Below, in pieces: positions 6,697 to 14,372 of a stretch of 44,736 nucleotides of DNA. Source of the stretch: a virus; IMG/VR virus record IMGVR_UViG_3300050821_007174, positions 1 to 44,736 of that record; one strand, given 5' to 3'. Under the pieces are notes generated by a model. The model worked only from the letters and a program-made list of their open reading frames with translations. It was not told where the DNA came from and did no database searches. Within the stretch, counting starts at the first letter, position 1; each line of letters begins with the position of its first letter. Made by a program: the position numbers and the translations under genes.

Positions 6697-8327
6697 AGGA
6701 GGAGGTAGAAGAGTTAAGTGGGCACAAGGTATTGCCGCATCCGGTTTATCCGTTACCGACTCGGGAATATGCCAAGAGGTTTCCGGAAGAGACGAGGAGA
6801 TATTTAGAGAAGCGGAACGAGCGGATAGCGAATGAGATAGAGGATCCCTGGCGGTACGGGTATCGGCCGGCGAGTTGGGCGCGAGCGGACAAATGTTTAG
6901 AGGCAGGGTTTACGGAGATTTTGTTATTGGGCGGGAACCGGGCCAGTAAGAGCGAGTACGGGGGATATTGTGCGATTAGGAAGATGATGAGTGGGCCTAA
7001 GAAACGGGTTTGGTGTTTACAGAGTACGGAGCCCAATAGTGTGGAGATGCAACAGCCGATCGTCTGGAAATATCTGCCAATAGAATATCGGGATTTGCCG
7101 AAGAGCCGGGTGGCGAATGTTAGTTACACGCAGAAGAACGGGTTTAGCGAGAACAAGTTTATTTTTCCGAACGGGAGCGAATGTATATTTCGGAATTACG
7201 CGCAGGATGTGGCGGTGATTGAGGGTGGGGATTGCGATTTGATTTGGTGCGACGAATTAGTGCCCTTGAGTTGGATTGAGACGCTGAGGTACCGGTTACT
7301 AACCAGGGGCGGGACCTTGTTACTGACCTTTACTCCGATTGAAGGGTATAGTCCGGCGATCAAGGAATTTTTGGATGGGGCCAAGACGGTGGAGGAGAAA
7401 CTGGCGGATCCGGAATTGTTAAAAGGGCAATTGATGCCCTTAGTCCAGCATTGTGTGCGAAGTAGTGCTTGTGTGGTTTATTTTTGGAGTCAAGACAATC
7501 CGTTTTCGAGTTATCCGAACATGGTCAAGGCCTTGAGAGGTGCGCCGAAGTCAGAGATTAAGACCAGGGCATATGGGGTGCCGACCCGAGCGATTGCCAG
7601 TCGATTTCCGAGGTTCAGAGAGAAGGTCCACTGCTTTGATGCAGTGGATTTGCCTTTAGTGGGGACCCGATATCATTTTTGTGATCCGGCATCGAGCCGG
7701 AACTGGTTTTTCATTTGGGTATTGGTGGATCCGACGGGAACCCATTGGGTTTACCGGGAATGGCCGGCGGAAGGTATCTATATACCGGGGGTAGGCGATC
7801 CTGGGGCCTGGGCGGAACCTGACGGGCGGCGTGCGGACGGGAAAGCCGGGACAGGGCAGACCAGTTTTGGCTGGGGGATCAGTCGGTATAAAGCGGAGAT
7901 TGAACGGATTGAAGGGGCGGGGAAAAACCCGGATGGAAGCGATCGGCCGGCCGAAACGATCTTGGAACGTTGGATGGACAGCCGTTTTGGGAATAGTCCG
8001 AGTAACGCTGCGGATGCAGCGACCACGTTATTGGAGGAAGTGGCGCAATTGGGGATGGCTTATGCGCCAGCACCAGCCGATCCGATTGAGGAAGGGGTGA
8101 GTCTGATTAACTCGATGCTTGACTTTGATGAACAGACGGGGAGACAACCACAGTTACGGATTAGCCGCGAGTGCAAAGCGTTGATATTCAGTTTAAAAGT
8201 GTGGACCGGGAAAGACGAACGGAAAGGGGCCTCGAAAGACCCGATCGATTGCTTGAGATGGATGGCAGTGGCGGGATTAACGGATGTGGGGGAAACCCTG
8301 ATGTTGGTCGAACCGATGGCTTATTAG
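6651..8327 (+). CDS. terL: Terminase large subunit
   Basis: This 558-residue packaging motor cuts and pumps phage DNA through the portal. The ATPase domain shows an adenine-side region before LLLGGNRASKSEYG (Walker A-like, Lys in the SK pair), Walker B CDLIWCDE, and the coupling motif LLLTFTPIEGYS. The nuclease domain starts at HFCDPASSRNWFF, with the first catalytic Asp, and a late Asp lies in SKDPIDCLRW. A strong purine-rich ribosome site (GAGGAGGAAGG) precedes ATG 6651 inside the upstream gene. It is followed after four bases by the portal gene. The strong G-over-C bias of the coding strand continues through this gene, fading towards the 3' end. Confidence 0.93.
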   Translation: MGIHWQPPPAQGALVEEEVEELSGHKVLPHPVYPLPTREYAKRFPEETRRYLEKRNERIANEIEDPWRYGYRPASWARADKCLEAGFTEILLLGGNRASKSEYGGYCAIRKMMSGPKKRVWCLQSTEPNSVEMQQPIVWKYLPIEYRDLPKSRVANVSYTQKNGFSENKFIFPNGSECIFRNYAQDVAVIEGGDCDLIWCDELVPLSWIETLRYRLLTRGGTLLLTFTPIEGYSPAIKEFLDGAKTVEEKLADPELLKGQLMPLVQHCVRSSACVVYFWSQDNPFSSYPNMVKALRGAPKSEIKTRAYGVPTRAIASRFPRFREKVHCFDAVDLPLVGTRYHFCDPASSRNWFFIWVLVDPTGTHWVYREWPAEGIYIPGVGDPGAWAEPDGRRADGKAGTGQTSFGWGISRYKAEIERIEGAGKNPDGSDRPAETILERWMDSRFGNSPSNAADAATTLLEEVAQLGMAYAPAPADPIEEGVSLINSMLDFDEQTGRQPQLRISRECKALIFSLKVWTGKDERKGASKDPIDCLRWMAVAGLTDVGETLMLVEPMAY

Positions 8328-8331
8328 TGAG

Positions 8332-10443
8332 ATGACCTTCGAGGAAGTTAGATCAGCTTTCGATACATCAGTAACTGACGCCAGCCAGTACCAGAGTTGG
8401 ATTGCTGAACTCGATGATGCTCGGTACTGCAAATGGGACGGGCAAACGGTCGACGGGCGCAAACACGAGAAGTATTTAAACAAGGAAGTGTTTCCGTGGG
8501 ATGGGGCGAGCGATATCCGGACATTTTTCATTGACGACCTGATCTGCGATGACGTCGATATCATGAGGGTGGCCGATAAAAATTGCCACATGCAAACGGT
8601 CCCGGTGAACTCGACTTATCAGAGCCTGGCAACCAGTCAGACCGCGGTGATTGATTACGTCAACCGGGCTTGGATGGCAGAAGAGCTGGAGCGTGAAAAG
8701 GAGTTGCTCGCTCAGTGGCGACAACATTACGGGAGCTCGGTAATGGCGATTGATTGGTGGATGGATTTTGATTCCGAGCAAGTGACGGTGACGATGCAGC
8801 AGTTAATGCAGTTAGGGCAACAGGATCCGCAATTCGGCGCCATGATGCAGTATCTGCAGGACAATTTGCAGCAGTTGAGTCAGGCTGATTTGGCGGCTGC
8901 GGCCCAGATGTTTTCGCAGTACTTCCCGCAAGTCAAAGATATCCAGGGTGCGCTTACGAGTTTACTGCAGACTGGCCAATTCCAGTACGACAACCCTTAC
9001 GTAAAAGAGAGCCGACCCTGTGTCACCGCTCTGCGTTCCTTTCAAGACGTCTTCTTTATTAGAGGGACCTTTGATCTGCAGATTTTGCCTTGGATAGTGA
9101 GGCGAGATGTCTTGCCGAAACCGTCTGTCGAAGACCGAGCTAAGTTTGAACAGTGGGACCCGGCCTTTACTAAAGAAGTCTTAGCCCACGCCGGCGAACA
9201 GATCGTGGCAATGAGCGGTTGGGGGACTAGCGACAATGCCAGGTTTGCCGGGGACCGACTTTACGTGGACGAGATGCGCGATCTCTGTGAGGTCTTTTAC
9301 GCTTTTTATAAGGGAGTCGACAGGAGTAACAATCGCCGGATCATGGTGACCATCTTTCATCCCTCGACTAAGACGGTTGGGCGGACATTACCGAACCCTT
9401 ATTTGCACGGGAAATATCCCTTCGTCTTGTGCATGCGGGAAAAACGCTCACGAAGCGCGATTGAGAGCCGCGGTGTGGGTGATGTCGAGATGACCCATCA
9501 GTCGGAGATCAAAAACCAGCGTGATAGCCGCAATGACCGGACTAGTTTAGGTACTTTGCCTCCGCTCCAGGTGCCGTTGGGCCGCGGAAAACAGCAATAT
9601 CGGCTCGGGCCACGCGCTCAACTGCAGGTCATGCGGGCCGGCGAGCTCGCCTGGCTGCAGCCTCCACCGCTTGACCCGGAAACTTTCGAGACGGAGAACA
9701 CGATTATCCGAAGTGCCTACAATTATTGGGGTAAATCGGTGGAAGGCGTCGATCCGAACAAAGTTTTAAGGAAACAACAGCGTCTAATTGACTCGTGGTT
9801 GGGCGAATTGCGGGCGATTTACATGCAAATTTACCAACTTTGCGAGCAATACATGGATCCCAACGATTGGGCGCAGATTTCAGGGGACCCGCAGAGTGTT
9901 CCGCAAGCCGATCGACGATCGATTCAGCATAATTTGCAATTGGTACTCGAATACGACGCCAAAGATCTCAATACCGAGTATTTGGGAAACAAGATGAACC
10001 TGATTCAGCAGATGTTAGTGGCAACTGACGCTGCGGGCGTGATTGATCGGGCGGGACTGACCCAATATGCGGCTCGAGCCTTGGATCCGGCATTGGCTGG
10101 GCAGATAATTCGGCCGAGTGGACAGGTGACCCAGCAAGAAATCACCGAAGAACAGGCCGCATGCGCGCAAATCGTTAGTGGCGTGGAACCACCGGTTTAT
10201 CAGTCGGGGCAAAACGCTCAATTGCGTTTGCAAGTGATGCAATCGACCGCGCAAGCGCAAGATTACGTGAATTTCTTGCGTCAAAACCCTTTAGCGATGG
10301 AACGCTTCGATAGACGCGCGAAAAACATGCAATTTCAGATCCAACAACAGCAAAACGCTGTTACTGGCAAGATCGGGGTGCCGCCGGGCCCGACTGAACA
10401 ACTCGGCGCTGGAGCTGGACCGGCCCCGGCACCAGGAGCTTAA
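8332..10443 (+). CDS. Portal protein
   Basis: This 703-residue protein forms the dodecameric portal at the capsid vertex for DNA entry and exit. The N-terminal KWDGQTVDGRKH followed by FPWDGASDIRTFF is a pattern I associate with large podovirus/SU10-type portal proteins. The middle holds clip and stem regions (ADRLY, YPFVLCMREK, SRGVGDVEMTHQSEI) with the conserved tract around residues 375-400. A Gln-rich insertion (residues 155-205) and a Gln/Ala/Pro-rich tail follow. The position right after the large terminase supports the call. Confidence 0.85.
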   Translation: MTFEEVRSAFDTSVTDASQYQSWIAELDDARYCKWDGQTVDGRKHEKYLNKEVFPWDGASDIRTFFIDDLICDDVDIMRVADKNCHMQTVPVNSTYQSLATSQTAVIDYVNRAWMAEELEREKELLAQWRQHYGSSVMAIDWWMDFDSEQVTVTMQQLMQLGQQDPQFGAMMQYLQDNLQQLSQADLAAAAQMFSQYFPQVKDIQGALTSLLQTGQFQYDNPYVKESRPCVTALRSFQDVFFIRGTFDLQILPWIVRRDVLPKPSVEDRAKFEQWDPAFTKEVLAHAGEQIVAMSGWGTSDNARFAGDRLYVDEMRDLCEVFYAFYKGVDRSNNRRIMVTIFHPSTKTVGRTLPNPYLHGKYPFVLCMREKRSRSAIESRGVGDVEMTHQSEIKNQRDSRNDRTSLGTLPPLQVPLGRGKQQYRLGPRAQLQVMRAGELAWLQPPPLDPETFETENTIIRSAYNYWGKSVEGVDPNKVLRKQQRLIDSWLGELRAIYMQIYQLCEQYMDPNDWAQISGDPQSVPQADRRSIQHNLQLVLEYDAKDLNTEYLGNKMNLIQQMLVATDAAGVIDRAGLTQYAARALDPALAGQIIRPSGQVTQQEITEEQAACAQIVSGVEPPVYQSGQNAQLRLQVMQSTAQAQDYVNFLRQNPLAMERFDRRAKNMQFQIQQQQNAVTGKIGVPPGPTEQLGAGAGPAPAPGA

Positions 10444-10444
10444 A

Positions 10445-10714
10445 ATGAGCCATTCAATTGAGCTTTACGAACAAAATGCTGTCGTCCAAGGAATGGTGGG
10501 CTACGGCTGCTCGGGCTATATCCAGCAAATACCGGTTTCGCGGCCGAATGCTCGTGCGCTCGAGATCCAATGGCTCGGCGACGGGAGAATTGCTCTGGAT
10601 TACGGCGAAGAGATTAGGCTTTTGATGGCAGAGCCCGTTAAGGGCATAAAATTGCGCGAAGCGATCCAATTATTGAAGGAGGCACTATGTCACAATCTGG
10701 ACCGGCACCAGTAA
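10445..10714 (+). CDS. Hypothetical protein, 89 residues
   Basis: It starts one base after the portal stop and overlaps the next gene by 28 bases. It is a compact mixed alpha/beta protein with a beta segment ALEIQWLGDGRIALDYG and a C-terminal helix. Its end supplies the strong ribosome site (AAGGAGG) of the following gene, so the two are coupled. The function is unknown; a minor head protein is possible from position. Confidence 0.65.
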   Translation: MSHSIELYEQNAVVQGMVGYGCSGYIQQIPVSRPNARALEIQWLGDGRIALDYGEEIRLLMAEPVKGIKLREAIQLLKEALCHNLDRHQ

Positions 10715-11190
10715 TTGCCCAAGACTATTTACAGGTCGACCCGTTCAAAGCACCGACGAAACCGCGAAATGAAAATGAGGTTCTCGCGGCCGGTGCCAGC
10801 GATCCGGCGTTTGCTTACGCAATGCAGCAGTTTAACGGGCTCCTCCCGCCGGATTGGGTGGGCGACAACGCGACGATCGACGCGATTTGGGCAATCGCCA
10901 AAGCGTACAAGACGCCGCCGGCAAGCCCGACCTTGACCAGTTTAGCGCCAAATACCGCGGTCAACAACAGCCCGGCCTTTGTCATGACCTTGACCGGCAC
11001 CGGATTTACGGCAGGCTCGAGCGTCTTATTCGGGACGGTAACCGAGACCCGAATCCTTTTTGTCTCGGCAACCTCGCTGCAGATGGTCGTTTACCCGGGC
11101 TACATTCCCGCGGCCGGAACGATTCAAGTATCGGTCAAGCCCGGTGGAGGTGCTGCGGCGAGTGCTCAGATCGCCTTCACTGTGACCTAA
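10687..11190 (+). CDS. IPT/TIG (immunoglobulin-like) domain structural protein
   Basis: The start ATG follows AAGGAGG at ideal spacing. Residues 1-75 are a helical head (YAMQQFNGLLPPDWVGD). Residues 80-167 form an IPT/TIG-type Ig-like domain: LTSLAPNTAVNNSPAF, LTGTGFTAGSSVLFG, ATSLQMVVYP and a final IQVSVKPGG strand. In phages such domains decorate capsids or tails and bind carbohydrate weakly; this role is inferred. It sits in the head-gene cluster after the portal. Confidence 0.75.
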   Translation: MSQSGPAPVIAQDYLQVDPFKAPTKPRNENEVLAAGASDPAFAYAMQQFNGLLPPDWVGDNATIDAIWAIAKAYKTPPASPTLTSLAPNTAVNNSPAFVMTLTGTGFTAGSSVLFGTVTETRILFVSATSLQMVVYPGYIPAAGTIQVSVKPGGGAAASAQIAFTVT

Positions 11191-11220
11191 AGCAAAAAAA
11201 CCAACGTATCTATATAGAGT

Positions 11221-11589
11221 ATGCCTGTAAACGAGCCTCTCCCACTGTCCGAAGTCGTCAGCCCGCCCTTGGTTGAAACGCCCAACCCGAACGATGCCCT
11301 GGAACGCAATCCAGGTGATCCGACAATCAGCCTGAACGCGGACGGTACACCCGCTAACGCGCCGGCGATTTTGGCCGCCACGGTCCCGGTCAATGCGGAA
11401 CCGGCACCGCAATCCGATCCGGCACATGTCCCGAGCCCGTATCAACCGGAGGATCCGACGCTGGTGGAAAACGCCCGGTTGCGAGAGGAAGCGCTCCAGG
11501 CCGAAAACCGGTTTCGTGTCGATCGGACACCGAACGTCGATCCCGGATTAGTGGCAACTCCGCCGGAGCCTGTTCAGGCCGCGCCGTAA
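11221..11589 (+). CDS. Proline-rich disordered protein, 122 residues
   Basis: It is dominated by Pro, Ala, Glu and Asp (SPPLVETPNPND, PVNAEPAPQSDPAH), with one short helical patch (NARLREEALQAENRF) near the end. It is probably intrinsically disordered. It ends directly at the ATG of the next gene. No ribosome site is clear before ATG 11221. The role is unknown; such acidic disordered proteins often assist head assembly. Confidence 0.6.
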   Translation: MPVNEPLPLSEVVSPPLVETPNPNDALERNPGDPTISLNADGTPANAPAILAATVPVNAEPAPQSDPAHVPSPYQPEDPTLVENARLREEALQAENRFRVDRTPNVDPGLVATPPEPVQAAP

Positions 11590-11772
11590 ATGGCAGATCA
11601 AACAGAGCCGTGGCCGGCGGGACAGCTCACCGGGGACCTCCCGCTTCCGCAACGTTGGTACAAGTATCGCGGCCGAGTGTTGCGCACCCAAAAGCAGATG
11701 GCGCATAGCGGCGACGTTTTGTACGAGCAGATCAAAGAGGGAGCGAAACGCCTGGAGGTTTTCAATGGCTGA
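11590..11772 (+). CDS. Hypothetical protein, 60 residues
   Basis: It begins immediately after the preceding stop and overlaps the next gene by eight bases. It is basic in the middle (QRWYKYRGRVLRTQKQM) with a C-terminal helix. Recurrent in position but not recognised. It belongs to the small-gene string between portal and methyltransferase. Confidence 0.6.
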   Translation: MADQTEPWPAGQLTGDLPLPQRWYKYRGRVLRTQKQMAHSGDVLYEQIKEGAKRLEVFNG

Positions 11773-12136
11773 CGCGATCAGCGGTGGCAAAATCTATCCC
11801 TTCAAATGGTTCTTTCGGCCGGAAGCGAATCCCGTTGCGGTCGTGGCTCAAGTGGTCGATTCCGGCGAAGAGATCAGTTTCGAGGAGCTTCCTGGCATCT
11901 TAGCCGAGATCGACGGGCGCCATTGGCAAGCGTTTCGGCAAATCTTGATCGAAGCAAAATTGAAAGCGGAAGCGCAGCTGCGAAACGATGAGATCATCAA
12001 GTCGAGCCAACTGACGACCTACTACCAGGGATGGGTGGCGTATGCGGATTACATCTTGGCCAATTTTGAGGGATTACGCGCGGGCGACGTGGATCCGAGC
12101 GGACAGGTAGCGCAGACTATGGATGTCCAGAGATGA
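11765..12136 (+). CDS. Hypothetical protein, 123 residues
   Basis: It starts MADAISGGKIYPFKWFF and is largely helical from residue 40 (FRQILIEAKLKAEAQLRNDEII, shown in part), with an aromatic patch YYQGWVAYADYIL. No known domain is seen. It overlaps the upstream gene and lies ten bases before the small basic protein at 12147. A minor virion or assembly role is inferred from location. Confidence 0.65.
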   Translation: MADAISGGKIYPFKWFFRPEANPVAVVAQVVDSGEEISFEELPGILAEIDGRHWQAFRQILIEAKLKAEAQLRNDEIIKSSQLTTYYQGWVAYADYILANFEGLRAGDVDPSGQVAQTMDVQR

Positions 12137-12146
12137 GAGGAGCGAA

Positions 12147-12287
12147 ATGCCACTAACAAAGAAGGGCAAGAAGATCAAAAGCGCGATGACCGAGCAGTAC
12201 GGCGCGAAAAAGGCTGAGCAGGTGTTTTACGCGAGCAAAAACGCCGGAAAAATCACAGGCGTCGACAAAGCCAAGAAAAAACGGTGA
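12147..12287 (+). CDS. Small basic protein (KGKKI...EQYG...VFYASKN type), 46 residues
   Basis: The sequence begins MPLTKKGKKIKSAM, continues with EQYGAKKAEQVFYASKNAGK and ends in a Lys-rich tail. This arrangement matches a very common family of tiny phage proteins that I recognise from memory but whose function is unknown. A ribosome site (GAGAGGAG) precedes the ATG. Its TGA overlaps the GTG of the next gene. Confidence 0.75.
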   Translation: MPLTKKGKKIKSAMTEQYGAKKAEQVFYASKNAGKITGVDKAKKKR

Positions 12288-12445
12288 GCGTGAGCCTGAT
12301 AATCCTGATTTTAGTTTTGGTGCTCTTGCTCGGAGGGGGAGGCTATTACGCGTATCCTAGGTACGGATACGGCGGGCTCGGCGGCGTGCTTGGCTTGGTC
12401 TTAATCATTATTTTGATTGTCTGGCTGCTGGGTGGTGTGCATTAA
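12284..12445 (+). CDS. Two-TM small membrane protein, DUF3309-like, 53 residues
   Basis: It begins with GTG overlapping the previous stop. Two hydrophobic helices (LIILILVLVLLL and VLGLVLIIILIVWLL) flank a Gly/Tyr/Pro turn containing YPRYGYGG. This is the layout of DUF3309-type bacterial membrane peptides. A holin role is conceivable, but the protein at 17666 is a better candidate. Confidence 0.65.
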   Translation: MSVSLIILILVLVLLLGGGGYYAYPRYGYGGLGGVLGLVLIIILIVWLLGGVH

Positions 12446-12509
12446 ATAGATTCACGCCGTCGCTACGTGCCGCGGCCCGGTTAAGAAGTGTGTAACCTCA
12501 TTATGTGGG

Positions 12510-12546
12510 ACTCCCGGCTGCCGTGTGGCATGACCGGGAGTTTTTT
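12510..12546 (+). terminator. Strong hairpin plus T6, overlapping the methyltransferase ribosome site
   Basis: ACTCCCGG (12510-12517) pairs with CCGGGAGT (12534-12541), with an inner TGCC/GGCA stem, followed by six T (12541-12546). It looks like an intrinsic terminator for the small structural genes. The 3' arm holds GGGAG, spaced six bases from ATG 12547, so it may also hide the methyltransferase ribosome site. Confidence 0.75.
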
Positions 12547-14004
12547 ATGTTATTGCAGGGCGATTGCCGAAATGTTTTGCCGACCTTGGAAGCTGAATCT
12601 GTTCAGACTTGTATAACAAGCCCGCCGTACTGGGGGTTGCGCGATTACGGCACGGCGCAATGGGAAGGCGGGGAGGCGGAGTGCGATCATCGACAAACCG
12701 ACGAGGAAATTCATAGGCGCTATTTTGCAAATTCCACGCTCGAGGGCGGGCAAAAAACACAACGGGAAAACGCAAATAGTCGCTATCGGTGCCATTGCGG
12801 CGCCCGGCGAATCGACGCGCAGATCGGCCTCGAGGAAACCCCTGACGCCTACATTGCCAAGATGGTGGCCGTTTTCCGCGAGGTCTGGCGGGTGCTGCGC
12901 GATGACGGTACTTGCTGGATTAATCTCGGATCAAGCTATGCTTCCGGTGATAAACTGCCCAACCGATCTCGTAGCGATGTTCCTGCATATGGCATCGATG
13001 GCAAAGAACTTCTAAATTCTCAATGGCCTGATTTGTCTTGTTTCGATCTTTGTGATGGATGCCGAGCCGCGATAGGGAACCGTCGCCAAAGCAACGCTGG
13101 CAATGACCTATCGATGCAACAATCTCTGCCGCTCGTTGATGGGATAAGCCGTGATAGCGTCCTCGATTTAGAATTCTCTCCGAACGCGCTTTCCTTCGGT
13201 CAGCGGTCCACCAAGAACGGATCTTCTCAGCAACCTCAAGCTGAGTGCTCCCACTGCGCCAACTGTGGGGCTTGCCTTTCAGTGCTGCGCTCATCGTCTC
13301 GCGATGCTTCGCTGTGCGCTCGTAGGTTGGTTTACAACGGCGGCATAGTTCAGACTCCGCTTTCTTCGGCTGACCGCAACGAGGGCAAGGAACTTTCTTC
13401 CTTGGCACATCTATATTCAGCCATAAGGGACTATAAGAGTAAAGACCTTGTTAACATGCCTTTCTGGTTAGCTGAGGCACTCCGCTTGGATGGCTGGTAT
13501 TTGCGCAGCGATATCATTTGGCACAAGCCCAACCCGATGCCGGAGAGTGTGACCGATCGGCCGACTAAGGCGCATGAGTACATTTTTTTGCTGAGTAAGC
13601 AGGAGCGCTATTTTTATGATGCGGAGGCGATTAAAGAACCTGCAGATCCAGCCAATCACAGAGATCGCCCCACGAGCAGGAGAAGTTCTCCTCCCGGCTC
13701 CTCGTTAGATACCGGGTTTTTGAATGGACAATATTATAATTGGCGCAACAAGCGCTCAGTTTGGACCGTCGCAACACAACCGTACGCCGAGGCGCATTTC
13801 GCGACGTTTCCTGAAGACCTGATCAGACCTTGTATCCTGGCCGGATCACGTCCCGGCGATACCGTTTTAGATCCATTTGCTGGCAGCGGTACCACAGGCA
13901 AAGTCGCAATTGAGTGCGGGCGCTCAGCCATTCTGATCGAGCTCAGCCCGGTTTACGTGGCGTTGGCGCGCGATCGAACTAATGTGACCGCAGGATTTTT
14001 CTAA
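12547..14004 (+). CDS. DNA methyltransferase (beta-class N6/N4), with in-frame insert
   Basis: This 485-residue protein is an N6_N4_Mtase family enzyme that would methylate adenine or cytosine using S-adenosylmethionine. The catalytic TSPPYWGLRDYG (S25-P26-P27-Y28) lies near the N-terminus and the cofactor loop DPFAGSGTTG (from D442) near the C-terminus, the beta-class order. Conserved blocks IGLEETPDAY, FREVWRVLRDDGT, IIWHKPNPMPESV and KAHEYIFLLSK are all present. Between SSYASG and SKDLVNMP, normally a short variable loop, sit about 160 extra residues that coincide with an antisense HNH gene. The start 12547 is chosen after GGGAG; a frame open from 12505 would include the hairpin. Whether the enzyme is active with the insert is unknown. 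Confidence 0.88.
   Translation: MLLQGDCRNVLPTLEAESVQTCITSPPYWGLRDYGTAQWEGGEAECDHRQTDEEIHRRYFANSTLEGGQKTQRENANSRYRCHCGARRIDAQIGLEETPDAYIAKMVAVFREVWRVLRDDGTCWINLGSSYASGDKLPNRSRSDVPAYGIDGKELLNSQWPDLSCFDLCDGCRAAIGNRRQSNAGNDLSMQQSLPLVDGISRDSVLDLEFSPNALSFGQRSTKNGSSQQPQAECSHCANCGACLSVLRSSSRDASLCARRLVYNGGIVQTPLSSADRNEGKELSSLAHLYSAIRDYKSKDLVNMPFWLAEALRLDGWYLRSDIIWHKPNPMPESVTDRPTKAHEYIFLLSKQERYFYDAEAIKEPADPANHRDRPTSRRSSPPGSSLDTGFLNGQYYNWRNKRSVWTVATQPYAEAHFATFPEDLIRPCILAGSRPGDTVLDPFAGSGTTGKVAIECGRSAILIELSPVYVALARDRTNVTAGFF
12920..13408 (-). CDS. HNH homing-type endonuclease coded antisense inside the methyltransferase
   Basis: This 162-residue protein is an HNH endonuclease. The N-terminus has a zinc-ribbon pattern (C8, C11, C22, C25) and a NUMOD3-like segment SAALKGKPHSWR. 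The C-terminal half has C103-x2-C106, IHHKDRNKTN (H118, H119), ENLEVLCHRCHMQEH with N131, C136, C139, H140 and H144: a complete zinc-finger HNH fold. It starts with GTG at 13408 without a clear ribosome site and ends in TAA at 12920. The whole gene lies antisense to the methyltransferase insert, whose sense frame stays open throughout. Such enzymes usually spread themselves by cutting copies lacking the insert. Confidence 0.85.
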   Translation of the reverse strand: MPRKKVPCPRCGQPKKAESELCRRCKPTYERTAKHRETMSAALKGKPHSWRSGSTQLEVAEKIRSWWTADRRKARSERILNRGRYHGLSHQRAAEIVASIGHCQRCFGDGSLSRLGIHHKDRNKTNQAIENLEVLCHRCHMQEHRYEIGWAVYHRKHSLIRD

Positions 14005-14038
14005 AAAAAGCCGGGACACCAGCACACGCTGGGCGTCC
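14003..14038 (-). terminator. Intrinsic terminator for minus-strand transcription
   Basis: Read on the minus strand, GGAC...CCAGC, a GTGT loop, GCTGG...GTCC (14038-14014) is followed by CGGC and seven T (14009-14003). It lies just downstream of the small minus-strand gene at 14053-14178 and overlaps the methyltransferase stop codon. Confidence 0.65.
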
Positions 14039-14052
14039 ATAAGAGCCAGTTA

Positions 14053-14178
14053 CTATGTCCGGGTGTTGAGCTCGATCCGGTGCATCACATAAAGGATCGA
14101 GAGCAAGAATCCGCCCATAAAGACGATCCAGAACCCACAATAAGCCAAGTCGATTTCTTCGATGCGGCTGAGTTTCAT
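14053..14178 (-). CDS. Small membrane protein on the minus strand, 41 residues
   Basis: The reading MKLSRIEEIDLAYC is followed by a hydrophobic helix (FWIVFMGGFLLSILYVM) and a charged tail HRIELNTRT, a clean single-pass membrane protein. A minus-strand terminator follows at 14038-14003, and a divergent regulatory region precedes it, which together support a real transcript. No good ribosome site is visible. An overlapping alternative frame (13979-14191) looks like noise. Confidence 0.45.
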   Translation of the reverse strand: MKLSRIEEIDLAYCGFWIVFMGGFLLSILYVMHRIELNTRT

Positions 14179-14372
14179 TCAAAAAGCGCACAGTAATTGC
14201 TGACTTGTCATCAGATCAAGCCTTGATCTTTATAGCGGCGTGTGAGACAACGCATTTAATTGGGACAAAGAATTGGGACATTTGTCTCATTTAATTGTCC
14301 CCAATTAGAGTGCCCTGGCTGTCACTTAATATCAGCCTGCGAAGTTTATCGTGTTTTCAGTCCTCCAAAAAC
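14179..14372. promoter_or_regulatory. Divergent regulatory region with several inverted and direct repeats
   Basis: These 194 bases separate the minus-strand gene at 14178 from the scaffold gene at 14373. They hold TGACTTGTCA (14201-14210), the 17-base palindrome AGATCAAGCCTTGATCT (14213-14229), TGAGACAA (14243-14250) with its inverse TTGTCTCA (14282-14289), two direct AATTGGGACA copies (14258-14267, 14271-14280) and AATTGTCCCCAATT (14293-14306). This density suggests binding sites for one or more regulators controlling the capsid operon and its divergent partner. Confidence 0.65.
14305..14332 (+). promoter_or_regulatory. Weak promoter candidate for the capsid operon
   Basis: TTAGAG (14305-14310) and TAATAT (14327-14332) are 16 bases apart, 40 bases before ATG 14373, and abut the last operator-like repeat. 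Only the -10 box is good. Confidence 0.3.

Noticed and set aside
12284-12445. Calling the DUF3309-like peptide the holin
   Set aside because: The family is widespread in bacteria without a lysis role; the protein at 17666 matches holin layout better.
13979-14191. 70-residue - frame after the methyltransferase
   Set aside because: Arg/Pro-rich without motif; the overlapping 41-residue membrane protein frame fits the terminator and region better.
14100-14372. tRNA or riboswitch in the intergenic region
   Set aside because: No cloverleaf or known aptamer pattern could be folded by eye; the repeats look like protein-binding sites.
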